Below are positions 1 to 10,693 of a DNA stretch of 64,000 nt, piece by piece. Positions within the stretch are counted from its first letter, which is position 1. Every line of letters starts with the position of its first letter. The position numbers were made by a program, and so were the translations under genes. Location: assembly GCA_036172665.1 (NCBI GenBank), contig CM069875.1:22351806-22415805 (forward strand), in the 5' to 3' direction. Under the pieces are notes generated by a model. The model saw nothing but the letters and a program-made list of their open reading frames with translations, had not been told where the DNA came from and did no database searches. The stretch is from Prosopocoilus inquinatus (taxonomy: Eukaryota > Arthropoda > Insecta > Coleoptera > Lucanidae).

Positions 1-987
1 CGATGTGCTTGGCTAGTAACATATTTGCTGAAGATCAACATCCACGGTTTGCAGACACTTTAATGGACTATGGTTTCTATCTTTTAAATTTTGACTCTAT
101 ACAAGAAAGTGTTAAGATCTATGAAAGAGCTCTGCAAATACGCAAGGAGGTTTTCGAGAAGAACAATATTCTCGTTGCCATAGGACACGAAGACTTAGCT
201 TACGCACAGTACGTTAGTGAATACAGTTCCGGAAATTTTTACTGTCCCAGGTTGGTCAATTTTTTTTGTTTTCTGCCGTTTTAATTTTTCAATTAATAAA
301 TATATTATTTTATGTAGAGACAATGCAGAAAGGGCAATGCGAATAATGGAGAAGCTGTTGCCAAGGGAGCATCTTCTGCTGGCATCAGCAAAAAGAGTCA
401 AGGCTTTAATTTTGGAAGAGATAGCGCTCGACATGCGTGAAGCAAGTAGTCAACAAGCACAAACTGAAATCCTGGAAGAATCAGAAAAATTACACAAAGC
501 AGCACTTGCTCTGTCTCATACTTTTTTTGGGGAAAACAACGTTCAAACAGCTAAACATTACGGCAATTTAGGCCGACTATACCAAACGATGATGTTGTAC
601 AAAGAGGCGGAAAAAATGCATTTACGTGCTATTTCTATTAAGGAACAGTTACTTGGCCCCAGCGACTATGAAGTTGGTTTAAGCCTCGGTCATTTGGCCT
701 CTTTGTATAACTACCACATGAAAAGATACCGTGATGCAGAGAAATTATACTTGCGATCCATCAATATTAGCTTAAATTTATTTGGGGAATCTTATTCAGG
801 ATTGGAATACGATTATAGAGGAATAATCAACGTGTACACTGAATTACATGACTTTGATAGCATGGCTTATTATTCTCAGCTTATGAGGGTGTGGAAGTCG
901 AAAAGGAAAACGCAAAGACGCATCGTTTGCCCCAGTATTCCTCAGCAAGTCAGCAACATAATCGCTAAGTTCGTGGAATTATGTTGA
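1..987 (+). CDS. APPBP2: Amyloid protein-binding protein 2 (APPBP2), C-terminal half, two exons
   Basis: Partial at the left edge. Coding runs 1-250, a 67-bp intron (GT at 251, AG at 316-317), then 318-987 with a stop at 985-987. Joining the exons keeps the frame and gives about 305 residues, the C-terminal half of the ~585-residue family. Tetratricopeptide-type helices fill it, and stretches such as TAKHYGNLGRLYQ, KEQLLG, LGHLASLYNY and FGESYSGLEYDYRG follow vertebrate APPBP2 closely. From family knowledge, APPBP2 (PAT1) binds the cytoplasmic basolateral sorting signal of amyloid precursor protein and is a substrate receptor for CUL2 E3 ubiquitin ligases; the C-terminal TPRs bind partners. 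The upstream exons lie outside the window. The last ~25 residues diverge, which is usual for this family. Confidence 0.93.
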
Positions 988-2178
988 AATGTTGCTTTAA
1001 GACTAGTCATTTTAGACTTAAAACGTAATTTATTTCAATTGGTATAATTCATGCATGCTTTGTATTCGATGTTGAAACCCTTTTAGTCTTTCAGCATGGA
1101 AATATTAATATTAACGAGACAATTATGCTAAGGTAAATCAAGAACTGACTCTTAACTTTATGTTGATATTTGAAAATGTATACAAAGCACAGTGATTATA
1201 TCAAAAGTGATTTTTTGTTTTAGTTTACGAATTTATTATCTGTTATTAAAATGCTTTTTAGAAACAAAAATTATGGACATTTTAATACTGTGTATTTTTG
1301 TGTGTTTCGATAATACTACATAAAATTATTGTATTTATTAAATTTAACATATATTATGCATTATAATTTCATGCGCAGCTTACATTTTATCATTCGTAAT
1401 ATAATTTAAGCTGTGACACTTTGTAAATTTTTGTGATGCATTATTTCATTCTAATTGCACATGCATGAAGCTTTATACTGCATGAAGAGAAAACAATTAC
1501 GACTGTTACTGTTGTCGGTTTCCGAGCCAATAGTATTGTATCTCACTGCATTTATATCATTTAAGCTCTTTAAACAGAAAAATAAGTTCGTACTTAGTAG
1601 GAAAAGGTAGAATTAGTTTGTTTGATCATGTATGCAAAATCTAGGAAGTTCTGTGATTACCAAAACCTAATAGAGAGAATAGGATTTGGCATGTCATTTG
1701 TTGAACTATCTCTCGGCCTTGCTGATTACAAATGCTAATTGCACTTAAAACATTGCAGAATGCGCACAACGACAACATGTAACAACTTTGGTCCAGTAAT
1801 ACTACACTGCCTGAGCATTTACCGTTCTCGCCATTTTTCTCATTTATTTATTTAATAAATTAAAGCACGTTTACAAGCATGATTTAACCACCAAAGGAAA
1901 TAAAATGGTGTTAAATCATAATTATTAAACTAAACGTAATTAAGAGTAAATAATTATCTTGACATTTGTAAAGTTCTTGTAAACATGTTGATCTGTTAAA
2001 TATTTTAGAAATATATCTAATAGTTTTAGTTGTAGAAAATATATGTAAGTACATGTTATTTTAGAATAGACTACCTATAATTTATCAGTGTATATTTTTT
2101 GTGATCTAATTTTTTTAAATAAATCATTGTATTATTAAATGTAACTGTCAACAACATTCAATCTGCTTTTCTTTTTCA
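988..2178 (+). other. APPBP2 3' UTR and convergent gene boundary
   Basis: AT-rich DNA with no supported coding. AATAAA signals on + at 1854-1859 and 2118-2123 are candidate 3' ends for APPBP2. The second lies about 60 bp from the minus-strand poly(A) signal of the gag-like gene (TTTATT at 2179-2184), so the two genes meet tail to tail and their transcripts may overlap. The assignment is inferred from signal positions only. Confidence 0.45.
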
Positions 2179-2200
2179 TTTATTTTAGGAATACAGAAAT

Positions 2201-3446
2201 TTATGTCCGATGCTTTGAGGGCTCCCTGCACAATGCAAAGTCAATCTGTACAGAATTCAGGTGTTGCATGCGAACAGGACAGAATTTGTATGCGGCGTGA
2301 TGCGACTCTCCACACAAACAGCACACCGCATTCTGTCTCGATCTGAGGCATTCCCGTACATCATGTTTTTCACCACATCTCACACATCTCGCGTGATAAG
2401 GACAATGAACTGCAGTGTGCCAAAATCTTTGGCATTTATAACATTGAATGATATCCACGTCTTCACACGACTCGAGGACTACAGGCAAGGTCACGCAGTT
2501 ATAAAAGTTCAAACCTTCATTTAATAATTTTTCCATTGAAGAAGCGCTTTTTACTTCAACTCGAATTGAAGAACCTTCAATCCTTGTGAGGCACAAAGGG
2601 TGGATGCCTTGATATTTAAGCAACAGCTCGACTTCTTTGATTGACACACACCAGGGAATGTCTCTGATCAATGCAGTTTTGTGATACTTTGAGATAGTTT
2701 GCGGAATGTTCCATGCAACAACTGGACTACTGAATATCTTTGACATATTGAGTTTTGTTGCTCGCTCGCAGTCTTCTTCTTTATTAAATGAGACAACTAG
2801 GCCATGCACGGTCTCTCTGAGCTTTATTTTACCGGATATTATTTCTTTTACTGCCTTTTCAAAAGTGGATGCTCTTATTTTCTTCATTTGGTCATCAGTT
2901 GGGAAATACGTGGTGATGTAAATACTTCGAATAGATTTGTCTTCAGATTCATGATTTCCAAAACCTTTGATTTTTTGTGACTTTTTGATGGTTACGTCTT
3001 CCTTGCTGTTGTCACTACTTGAGCTTTTTGACCAGGTCGGATTTGAACTGTCCTCATGAATCTTGATACCCTGCACATAAAAAAAATTATTTTAGAACTT
3101 TTTTCAAAGGGTATAAATACTATTAAATTAAAAACTTGTAAAAATTGTAAAAAGTACCTAAGCCAAATTATTTGCTTAGGGAAAAGCTCTTGATATAATT
3201 ATCTTCATATTTTTCGGAATAAGCATAATCTCTGATCTTTATGTAATAAATTCTGATGTGGGATATCCTACATAAGTTGAGAGAAAATAAATAATTTTAA
3301 CTCACTGGTGACTCTGCGTAATTATATCCTTCAAACTTTTTGCTATTGATTGCTTCTACATTTTCGTGATTGCTGTTTCTTTCATTATTATAAAATAAGC
3401 TGTTATTGCTTGATTCTGCTGAATCTATCCACTTATCTCCATCCAT
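2201..3446 (-). CDS. Gag-like zinc-knuckle protein with an intron (probable domesticated non-LTR gag)
   Basis: Exon 1 is 3446-3306 (ATG at 3446, 47 codons, donor GTGAGT at 3305) and exon 2 is 3070-2201 (acceptor ...TGTGCAG at 3071). Both are phase 0, giving 336 residues. Exon 1 is Asn/Ser/Glu-rich and unrecognised. Exon 2 has an RRM-like stretch (ALIRDIPWCVS..., then a second beta-rich part) followed by clustered C2HC knuckles: CYKCQRFWHTAVHC (CX2CX4HX4C), CVRCGEKHDVREC and CCLCGESHHAAYKFC. That order is the nucleic-acid-binding gag of Jockey/I-type non-LTR retrotransposons. No endonuclease or reverse-transcriptase ORF follows; only 20 bp separate the stop from an AATAAA. A further acceptor-like TTTGCAG just before the ATG (AG at 3453-3452) suggests an upstream 5' UTR exon. 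Splicing, an intact frame and an absent ORF2 argue for a host-co-opted gene, though a truncated insertion with a chance intron is possible. Confidence 0.72.
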
Positions 3447-3451
3447 GCCTT

Positions 3452-5648
3452 CTGCAAACACATGGTTAAACCAATATTAAAAACTTTTCAAAAATACCAT
3501 CAGTATTTATCCGATTTATGGTGAAGAAACTATCAAATGTACTATGATGCTCAATTAAAATGTAATAAAACGAAAGGGGAATGAAAACACACATCTCCAT
3601 TTAATTTTGAATAGAGAAGTTGTGTACTCATTCCCCCATCGTTTTAAAACAATACTCCATCACTGGGTTCGTCTTTTCATAAAATGTATATTATGCAATT
3701 TCATGACTCTTTGCCACTCAGTGTTCTTAAGAATGTGGTTTGCATGTAGGAGTATTGTTTTAAATGAATGTCATAGTACACACATCGAAACAATTTGACG
3801 AATTGACCGTTCAGTTGTAAGAATTATAAGTTTTGTGATTTATAAATTTGTTCCAAAGGAATTGCGTGTTCTTACCGCATTTTAAATTTGCCTTCCACCA
3901 TTACTATTTTTTCCTAGTTTGTACTCAGCGTTGTTAACTTTAAGTGCAAGAAATGCATTCCCTAAAACGAAAAAAAATTACGTCTCCATCAACTTTTTAT
4001 TAAACCTTTTACTAGCTATTCTGTTTAATTTTTTTTTTTAGAAAAAAGTAGATTATTATACAAAAATTATAATACTGACCTATAAGACTTAATACATGTT
4101 CTGGTGATAACTGGTCGTCCACGAAGCCCTCACGACTTTGCCCTTAGCACAGTCTTAAGAGCTGACTGAATTTTTCACAAATGTAATCCAAGGACAAGCG
4201 CATCACTCGAAAGAAATGATTAAAATGTGTCAAATTTTGTTTGCTCAAGCACAGACTTCTTGACGGGGTTTTACGGATGAAATTCCAACATATCGCAAAC
4301 TTTTTTGAATTTGCAAAGATAACCAATTGGTACAATGGAGGAGAAGTATCAATTAAATTACGTCCTTTTTCTTATAGTAAGCAGAATCTTGTTCCATTAA
4401 TTTTCTTTCCAACATTGATAAGAAGCTATTTTTGGAATTTAAAGCTGGCTTGTCACAATAAGGAAAATGTTCTTGCTTTCCAGTGATGTTATCGTTAACG
4501 TAGATTAATGTAGACTTTTCTACGTGTAAACGCCCGGAAAAGTCGATCTTATATTTTATTAGAAATTTTAATTCAATTTGATTACCGCGAGTGGAATTTA
4601 ATCTGTTTTATTTTAAATTAAATTTTCTCAGCCAATAATGATTTGCACAGGAAATACTGTAGTCATAACAATAATAATTAAGATCGCATTACTCGCAGAA
4701 ACCGTGTGACTATATACCCTTCTTCCCCGCCGTGCCAAATTATTATTGAAAGCTTGTTAAAGTTGCGCCCTGATTTAGGCAACCTTTGTAACGCCTGTAT
4801 GATAAGCGAAAGAGGTGGATATTCTTAAGATAAGCATCCAGGCTTCGCGGCAGGAGCGAGTGAACAATTAAATCGGGATCCATCGCTAGGCTCCAAAATG
4901 TCATCCTCCTACCCGTTCAATCATACGGTTGTTTCACCATAGCAGTTTAACCCCCTAGAAACCCCTTCAGGGAAATATGAGTGAGTGTGTGTGTGTTGGT
5001 ACACGCGGAGAACACCAACCTTGGGGCCAGAATTCAATCGAGGAACCCTCAGGCATCCCAAAAGCCTCTGTTACTGCGTTTCGCCTCTGATGAGGTGTTG
5101 TATTTGTTATTTTATATGTCATATAACATTTTCTTTTCAAAATTCCTTTAAACTAAATTTTACTTCCTTTATTTATATATTTTTTTTGTACTTGTTTTTT
5201 TGTTTGTATCAATTTAAGTCAGTGCTCAATAAATCTATTGTAGCACATGAGGCATTTTATTTATTTCTACAGTTTCTGAGCCAAGAGCCCTTGAAAGCCT
5301 TCGATAGAGTTAAAAAGAGTTATTAATTAGTCAGGTAAACAGATTCGGTAATTTCCTAAAAATTACCTGGTGGCAGCAAAATTTTATTATTCAAAATTGT
5401 CTTTAATTCATTTAAAGCAGGCTACCTGCTTGAATAGTAAAGTACAGATAAGGGGTGGAATTTTCTTAGTTTTCTATTTCCCAAAGAAAAACTAACTTAT
5501 ATTATAGAAAGACCTGTTTACATAAGCATCGACCCCTTACAAGAAAATAGATGGAAATTTTTACCATCGATTCCTTTTCAAATTTAATTAGTATTTTTAA
5601 AACAATAGTGTCACGAATTGGTAGGGGCGTATTCCACCCTATAAAGTT
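3452..5648. other. Unassigned intergenic region upstream of the gag-like gene
   Basis: No ORF here has recognisable motifs. 3452-4680 is plain AT-rich DNA. About 4685-5100 is noticeably richer in G+C (a short GT run at 4987-5000 and proline/arginine-like codons in all frames) and could be part of an unrecognised repeat or an untranslated exon; I cannot name it. Confidence 0.3.
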
Positions 5649-5812
5649 ACTTTTCCTGCTTTGAAGAATTGGATATTTGGGCGTCGTTGACATTGGCTTT
5701 CGTCGTTCACTTGACAATAGTTATTGGTTATGGTTGATCACGTGATTAGTGAAAACCAATAGCCGCAATCCCCAAATACCAAATCTTCCAAGAAGGAAAA
5801 ACAGCTTCACCA
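5649..5812. repeat. Imperfect inverted repeat (MITE-like)
   Basis: The left arm (cttttcctgctttgaagaa, then ttggatatttggg) matches the reverse complement of the right arm around 5775-5812 (ccccaaataccaaatcttcc, then aagaagg). The centre holds gatcacgtgat. A related arm with ggagaattggatattta and a nearby gatcacgtgatca recurs near 60740-60810, so this is a dispersed family rather than a local palindrome. No protein is encoded. Confidence 0.5.
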
Positions 5813-5873
5813 TCAGAAAAGATTTTTATGCGAAAGTTATAAATTCCGTTTTCCGTTTTAATTTAAAGTTTAC

Positions 5874-5989
5874 AGATAAAGCAGCGACATCCTACGATCG
5901 CTTTTTGACCTGCTGACGTCTCTGCTGACGAAACCCCAAACAGGACTGAAACAGCTGTACAGAGGCTGCAATCAAAAAAGATTTGCAAC
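5874..5989 (+). repeat. Fragment of the hammerhead-bearing retrozyme-like repeat
   Basis: It shares acagataaa, gcgacat, tacgatcgctttttgacctg, then tctctgctga and aggactgaaacagctgtaca with the larger copy at 14721-15541. Internal deletions have removed most of the ~314 bp unit. The fragment keeps a hammerhead core at 5920-5964. Its 3' end runs directly into the Penelope insertion and contributes to the aaaatttttaaa duplication (5990-6001). Confidence 0.7.
5920..5964 (+). ncRNA. Hammerhead ribozyme motif, retrozyme type (copy 1, stem II degraded)
   Basis: Order seen: stem I CTCTG, core CTGACGA, a 16-nt stem II region with CC...GG pairing only, GAAA, palindromic stem III ACAGCTGT, cleavage-site A, and stem I return CAGAG. 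All catalytic core nucleotides of the type I hammerhead (CUGANGA ... GAAA ... GUA) are present, but stem II is weak compared with the copies at 14919 and 15444. Self-cleavage would be predicted after A5959. Activity is not shown by sequence alone. Confidence 0.6.
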
Positions 5990-6084
5990 AAAATTTTTAA
6001 AATTGAAGTTTGTTCTTGTCCGATGAAAATAGTAAGTAGAAAGTTTTTTTAATCTCAAACCGGACAGAAAAATGAAGGGAAACA

Positions 6085-6126
6085 CACTCAACGTTTCGCT
6101 ATAGATTTATAGCTTCGTCAGGAGTG
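6085..6126 (-). ncRNA. Hammerhead ribozyme motif of Penelope terminal repeat (minus copy)
   Basis: Minus strand order: CACTC, CTGACGA, A, GCTATA-AATC-TATAGC, GAAA, C GTT, GAGTG. Stem I is CACTC/GAGTG, stem II a 6-bp hairpin with AATC loop, and stem III minimal (AC/GT, no loop), as is typical of Penelope hammerheads that cleave better as dimers. An unpaired A between CUGACGA and stem II is the one deviation. Cleavage is predicted after GUU, directly before GAGTG. Such ribozymes are known in Penelope terminal repeats. Confidence 0.78.
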
Positions 6127-6248
6127 AAAAAAAGTAAATAAACAAGTTGTCAAGAGAAACAAGTCGTCAAGAGAAACAAATAGGTAACATGATTTTTAAA
6201 CTAAACTACGAGTTGTTCGGAATAAAAGTAACGAGAACTAATTAAAGC

Positions 6249-6302
<54 letters not shown>

Positions 6303-6321
6303 TATTAATTAATTGACAGAT

Positions 6322-7836
6322 CTATATCTTGTTTAAAGAGTCCAAAAAACTACAAAATATGTCATTTAAATTTTCAAAGTCCGTACGTTTATTAATAGAA
6401 TTTTCAGACATTTTAATTTTACACATTTCTATGAAACGTCTTTTAAAAATATTAGATTCACTGTACAAAATGTCAGTATTATCAAAATCAAAATTATGAT
6501 TATTTACTAATGAATGCTCTACAAGCATTGAATGATTTTGATTATTTTTTTGAATATGATATTTATGTTGGTCTAAACGTTTTTTTAAATTTTGGCTCGT
6601 TTCACCTATATAAACAGAATTACAATTTGAACATTTGATTTCATAAACCACGTTAGGTTGTTTTAATTTCGGTATTTTGGTTTTTAAATTCGAAAAAATT
6701 AAATTTAAATTAATCACAGATTTACTGGCTAAAATTAAATTATGTTTTTTGAAAATGTGTTTAAATGTATTGTGTAATGGTTCAATATAAGGCAAAGATA
6801 TGTATTTATGATTCGAAGTTTGTCTAATGTTTTTAGAGACATTTGAATTTTGTAAGTATTTAATACGATTTTTAATTACTGATTCAATAAGATTTATTGG
6901 ATAAGAATTTTGAATAAGAGTTTTCTTTATTAAATTTAAGTTATCATAAATGAAAACTTTATCAGAAAGTAAAATAGCTCGATCAGTTAATGAAATAATA
7001 GTTGCAATTTTATAATTTTTAGGTGTGTACGAATGAAAATTTATGTACCTACCTGACCAGGTAGGTTTATGAAACCAATTAGTAATTAATTTATCATTCT
7101 GTCTGATAATATTTACATCAAGAAAACTCAATGAATTATTATTTTCTTTTTCTACTGTAAATTGTAATCTATTATGAAAAGAATTAAATTTATTTAAAAC
7201 AAAATCTACCTTATCAGAAGGCAAAATCAATAAAATGTCATCTACATAACGAAAATATAACGTTAAATCGAATGATAAAGAGTTAATAACAGATTTTTCT
7301 AGTTCTTGCATAACAATTTCAGCTAAAGCCGGAGATAAAGGAGAACCCATTGCTGTACCAAAAATCTGTTTATAAAATTTATCATTGAAAGCAAAATAAG
7401 ATGTTTCAAAACATAAATCAACTATTTCTAAAAAGTTACCTTTGGAAATATCAGTAAAATCTTTAATCTCTAACCACCTATCATTTATACTTTTTAAAGC
7501 TAAATCTTTAGGAATGTTAGTAAATAAAGAAATAACATCTAAAGAAATTATAATGCAATTATTTGGTACAGTTATTTGTTTTAATTTTTCTACGAGTTCA
7601 AAAGAATTTTTTATAAAATATTCTGATTTACTAGTAACCTGAGTAATGATTTTTGAAATAAATTTAGATAAGAAATATGGAGAAGAACCAATAGTGGAAA
7701 CTATAGGACGAAGAGGTGTATTAGGTTTATGAATTTTTGGAATGCAGTATAATTTAGGAAATATGGGATGTTGTACTTTAAGAGATTTAGCAACAATATT
7801 ACTAATTTCAACGGATTTCTCTATCTTATTAAATTT
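6322..7836 (-). pseudogene. Penelope reverse transcriptase + GIY-YIG endonuclease (5'-truncated)
   Basis: The frame is open from the inversion breakpoint (7836) to the stop at 6322, about 504 codons. The upstream part lacks an ATG and has the finger/palm motifs, including LDVISLFTNIP (first catalytic Asp). GSPLSP and YVDDIL (catalytic DD) follow at about 7350 and 7250, then a thumb/linker. The C-terminal GIY-YIG nuclease has CSNC and VYIGETSQNLKKRLDQH. This domain order is diagnostic of Penelope-like elements, which use the nuclease to nick chromosomal targets and prime reverse transcription. The N-terminal part of the ~800-residue protein is missing, so this copy is not autonomous, but no internal stop is present. 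Confidence 0.9.
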
Positions 7837-7839
7837 ATA

Positions 7840-8454
7840 AATTTAATAAAGAAAACTCTTATTCAAAATTCTTATCCAATAAATCTTATTGAATCAGTAA
7901 TTAAAAATCGTATTAAATACTTACAAAATTCAAATGTCTCTAAAAACATTAGACAAACTTCGAATCATAAATACATATCTTTGCCTTATATTGAACCATT
8001 ACACAATACATTTAAACACATTTTCAAAAAACATAATTTAATTTTAGCCAGTAAATCTGTGATTAATTTAAATTTAATTTTTTCGAATTTAAAAACCAAA
8101 ATACCGAAATTAAAACAACCTAACGTGGTTTATGAAATCAAATGTTCAAATTGTAATTCTGTTTATATAGGTGAAACGAGCCAAAATTTAAAAAAACGTT
8201 TAGACCAACATAAATATCATATTCAAAAAAATAATCAAAATCATTCAATGCTTGTAGAGCATTCATTAGTAAATAATCATAATTTTGATTTTGATAATAC
8301 TGACATTTTGTACAGTGAATCTAATATTTTTAAAAGACGTTTCATAGAAATGTGTAAAATTAAAATGTCTGGAAATTCTATTAATAAACGTACGGACTTT
8401 GAAAATTTAAATGACATATTTTGTAGTTTTTTGGACTCTTTAAACAAGATATAG
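7840..8454 (+). pseudogene. Penelope linker + GIY-YIG endonuclease fragment, inverted copy
   Basis: About 204 residues corresponding to the C-terminal part of the neighbouring minus-strand protein. The single difference I see is Gly for Glu in KIKMS(E/G)NSINKR. It begins at the inversion junction (7838), so it has lost the whole reverse transcriptase. The GIY-YIG signature VYIGETSQNLKKRL and the CSNC pair are intact. The plus-strand reading upstream of 7838 is antisense to the RT and is not real coding. Confidence 0.85.
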
Positions 8455-8473
8455 ATCTGTCAATTAATTAATA

Positions 8474-8515
<42 letters not shown>

Positions 8516-8637
8516 GCTTTAATTAGTTCTCGTTACTTTTATTCCGAACAACTCGTAGTTTAGTTTAAAAATCATGTTACCTATTTGTTTCTCTTGACGA
8601 CTTGTTTCTCTTGACAACTTGTTTATTTACTTTTTTT

Positions 8638-8679
8638 CACTCCTGACGAAGCTATAAATCTATAGCGAAACGTTGAGTG
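8638..8679 (+). ncRNA. Hammerhead ribozyme motif of Penelope terminal repeat (plus copy)
   Basis: Exact reverse complement of the motif at 6085-6126, with the same stems and core (CTGACGA, GAAA, GTT cleavage triplet). It lies about 50 bp inside the outer end of the right arm. Both ends of the composite therefore carry a ribozyme pointing towards the flanking DNA. Confidence 0.78.
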
Positions 8680-8871
8680 TGTTTCCCTTCATTTTTCTGT
8701 CCGGTTTGAGATTAAAAAAACTTTCTACTTAAAATTTTTAAAGTTTACATTACCTAGCCTCCTTGCACTGCAACTCGACCAAATGCCGCCCCCCGGGGAC
8801 CAAATCACAAAGACAATTCACTAATAAGTTTAAAGTAAACATATTGAATACTCCGACATTAAAAATTGATT

Positions 8872-9005
8872 CTAAGGCCCGGTTTTTCAATCACAGGTTA
8901 ACTCTAACTATCAGTTTATTTCCATGGTAACAAGTACGAAGACAATTGTTTCTATGGCAATAAACTGAAGGTTAAAGTTAACTTGTGATTGAAAAACCGG
9001 TCCTA
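8872..9005. mobile_element. MITE with ~50-bp terminal inverted repeats
   Basis: The left end ggcccggtttttcaatcaca pairs with the right end tgtgattgaaaaaccggtcc (with one c/t difference), and pairing continues through the ttaact...cagtttatt segment for about 50 bp. The short interior has no ORF. The flanking taa on both sides may be a 3-bp target duplication. Confidence 0.75.
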
Positions 9006-9928
9006 AGTGATTCACTGCTTCAATCGTTCTTTTTTAACTATAGCATGTCTGAAACGTTCAAATTTATTGTAATAACAAAAAAAAACTTATTATTGATTAG
9101 CTTTCTGTATAACTACATTCTAATCGGAATAACTCAGAAACCTTACTCAAATTTGAGTCATGAAATACAGAGTGACCGAAAATTTTATATTATATTTATA
9201 AATTAAATTAAATTTTGAACTACAGTCTGTCTAAATAATCCAAATTTCTTAATTTTTTGTTGCAAAAATTAAAGAAAACTTATGGAATGCTTTCCGAGAA
9301 ACTGTTACATTGAGCAATTTTATAACAAATCTGGTGAGCTTAAAAATAAACAACTGACATTTTTATCAAATAATTAAACATTTAGCGTGATTATTAGCAA
9401 GAATCTTGACTAAGGAAGAACTTATTGGATAAAATGTTATGAATGATGAAATTAGTAATCTTTTCTTTTTCATGAAAAGTTTCCCGATTCAATTAGTGTC
9501 ACGTGAAACATTCCGATTAGATACTTATTGATGAAATCGGATCCGAAAAAAATGATGAAACCGGATCAGTATTGAATATGAAGAAAAATTATAACGAAGA
9601 CAATGCGGCTACAGGTGTTACCGGACATCGCGGGACACCCCGTATGTTCAAATTAAATACAAATGTCCCGTCGGAAAGAGCTTGCCCCGTATATCGTCCT
9701 ACGTGTACGATTCAAAAAACAATATATCTAAATCTATATATAGTAATCCAATTTTAATTTATTTCTTGCAGCAGGGCAATAATAATTATTTTATTTTATA
9801 GAAGACCCATTATAACGAATGTTCAGTTGAAAAGTCATCAAATTCATTTTGATTTTTGATGGAAAAAGAAGGAACGACTTCCTAAACCAAGTGCGTTTTA
9901 CGGATGACGGTTGCCAAACAGTTTTCCA
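9006..9928. other. AT-rich intergenic DNA, nothing recognised
   Basis: Short ORFs only, without motifs. A small G+C-richer patch (about 9600-9700) gives no recognisable protein in any frame. Confidence 0.3.
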
Positions 9929-10354
9929 TGATAACAGTTTTTAGGGTTCGTTTTATTTTTGTTTTAAAATAATACTGGATAAAACTAGGACTAATTTATT
10001 AACGACTTTAACATTAACGCTATTTTATTTAATACACAATTATCAACCAATTTATTTTAACAAAAGCCGAGCTAACTAACTACAATTAACTACTACTGCG
10101 AACTATCGATGACTGACCCCATTCTCCGCACTCTTTTTATAGCCGGGTTGTTTTTCTCTTAGCTTCTAGTCTGTAAAATTCCATCGTCGGATGAATGTCG
10201 CGTCGGCCGAACGTTCGAGAACGTCTTGACGTCTGTAGAGTTACCCAGAAAATATCGTCTTGGAAATAGACAGACTGTCGCAGAAGCTTCGAGATTAGGC
10301 TCCGGCGCGTGTAGCCTCCGCCAATCAATGTTGATGAATCATTACAATATTACA
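9929..10354 (-). mobile_element. Probable solo LTR (minus strand)
   Basis: Read on the minus strand it runs from TGTAATATTG to CTGTTATCA, with a G+C-richer U3, a TATAAAAAG box near 10143-10135, then AT-rich R/U5 with several AATAAA-like signals. That is the layout of an LTR promoter and terminator. A perfect three-unit heat-shock-element pattern (GAACGTTCGAGAA) lies at 10209-10221, upstream of the TATA box. No clear target duplication was found, so the ends are approximate, and no internal retrotransposon region is attached. Confidence 0.55.
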
Positions 10355-10693
10355 TCTTCAATCTCGCAATAATCGAGGAAGGTAAAATTAGGTGCAAACA
10401 CCCCGAGTAAACATACATTTGGTACATATTAGTGCAGCGATTTTCAAACTAGGAGGCACAGACTGGTGCAAAGAGTGGCGCCAAAAGTCTAAGAGATATG
10501 TAATTTTCATAAAACACCTATTAATAAAAAAATATGTACGTATAAATAAAATTCCGTTTTAATTTATGAAATAAAGTGAAAAGGGTGGCGCCAAGGTTAG
10601 ATTTTTTTTAAAGGGGGCCGTGATAACTTAAAGTTTGGAAATCACTGCATTAGTCCATCAAACCAAAGTGCTAAACGTTAATTAATGTTGCGT

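Larger units (their letters stand above)
6002..8730. mobile_element. Penelope-like element, two copies in inverted orientation
   Basis: The left arm 6033-6938 and right arm 7838-8731 are reverse complements; their lengths differ only because the poly(T) is 42 and the poly(A) 30. Between them, 6939-7837 is unique and holds the upstream RT half of the minus-strand copy. The plus-strand copy is truncated to the endonuclease part. Each arm ends in a 42-nt hammerhead motif. The 12-mer aaaatttttaaa flanks the composite (5990-6001 and 8731-8742) as a probable target duplication. An extra 31 bp (6002-6032) sits on one side only, which fits the asymmetric ends known for Penelope elements. The encoded arms differ by one residue (E/G), so the structure is young. 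Confidence 0.88.

Noticed and set aside
2261..2921. Plus-strand ORFs across the gag-like gene
   Set aside because: Shadows of the minus-strand zinc-knuckle exon, which has clear motifs.
4685..5330. G+C-richer patch and 113-codon ORF as a gene
   Set aside because: The second half is a run of Phe/Ile/Leu from T-rich DNA; no recognisable domain or splice structure.
7768..7837. An apparent N-terminal extension of the plus-strand GIY-YIG ORF
   Set aside because: It is antisense to the RT of the minus-strand copy and joins at the inversion junction, so it is not real coding.
10137..10328. Minus-strand ORF with Arg-rich residues
   Set aside because: Lies in the U3 region of the probable solo LTR; G+C-rich promoter DNA, not coding.
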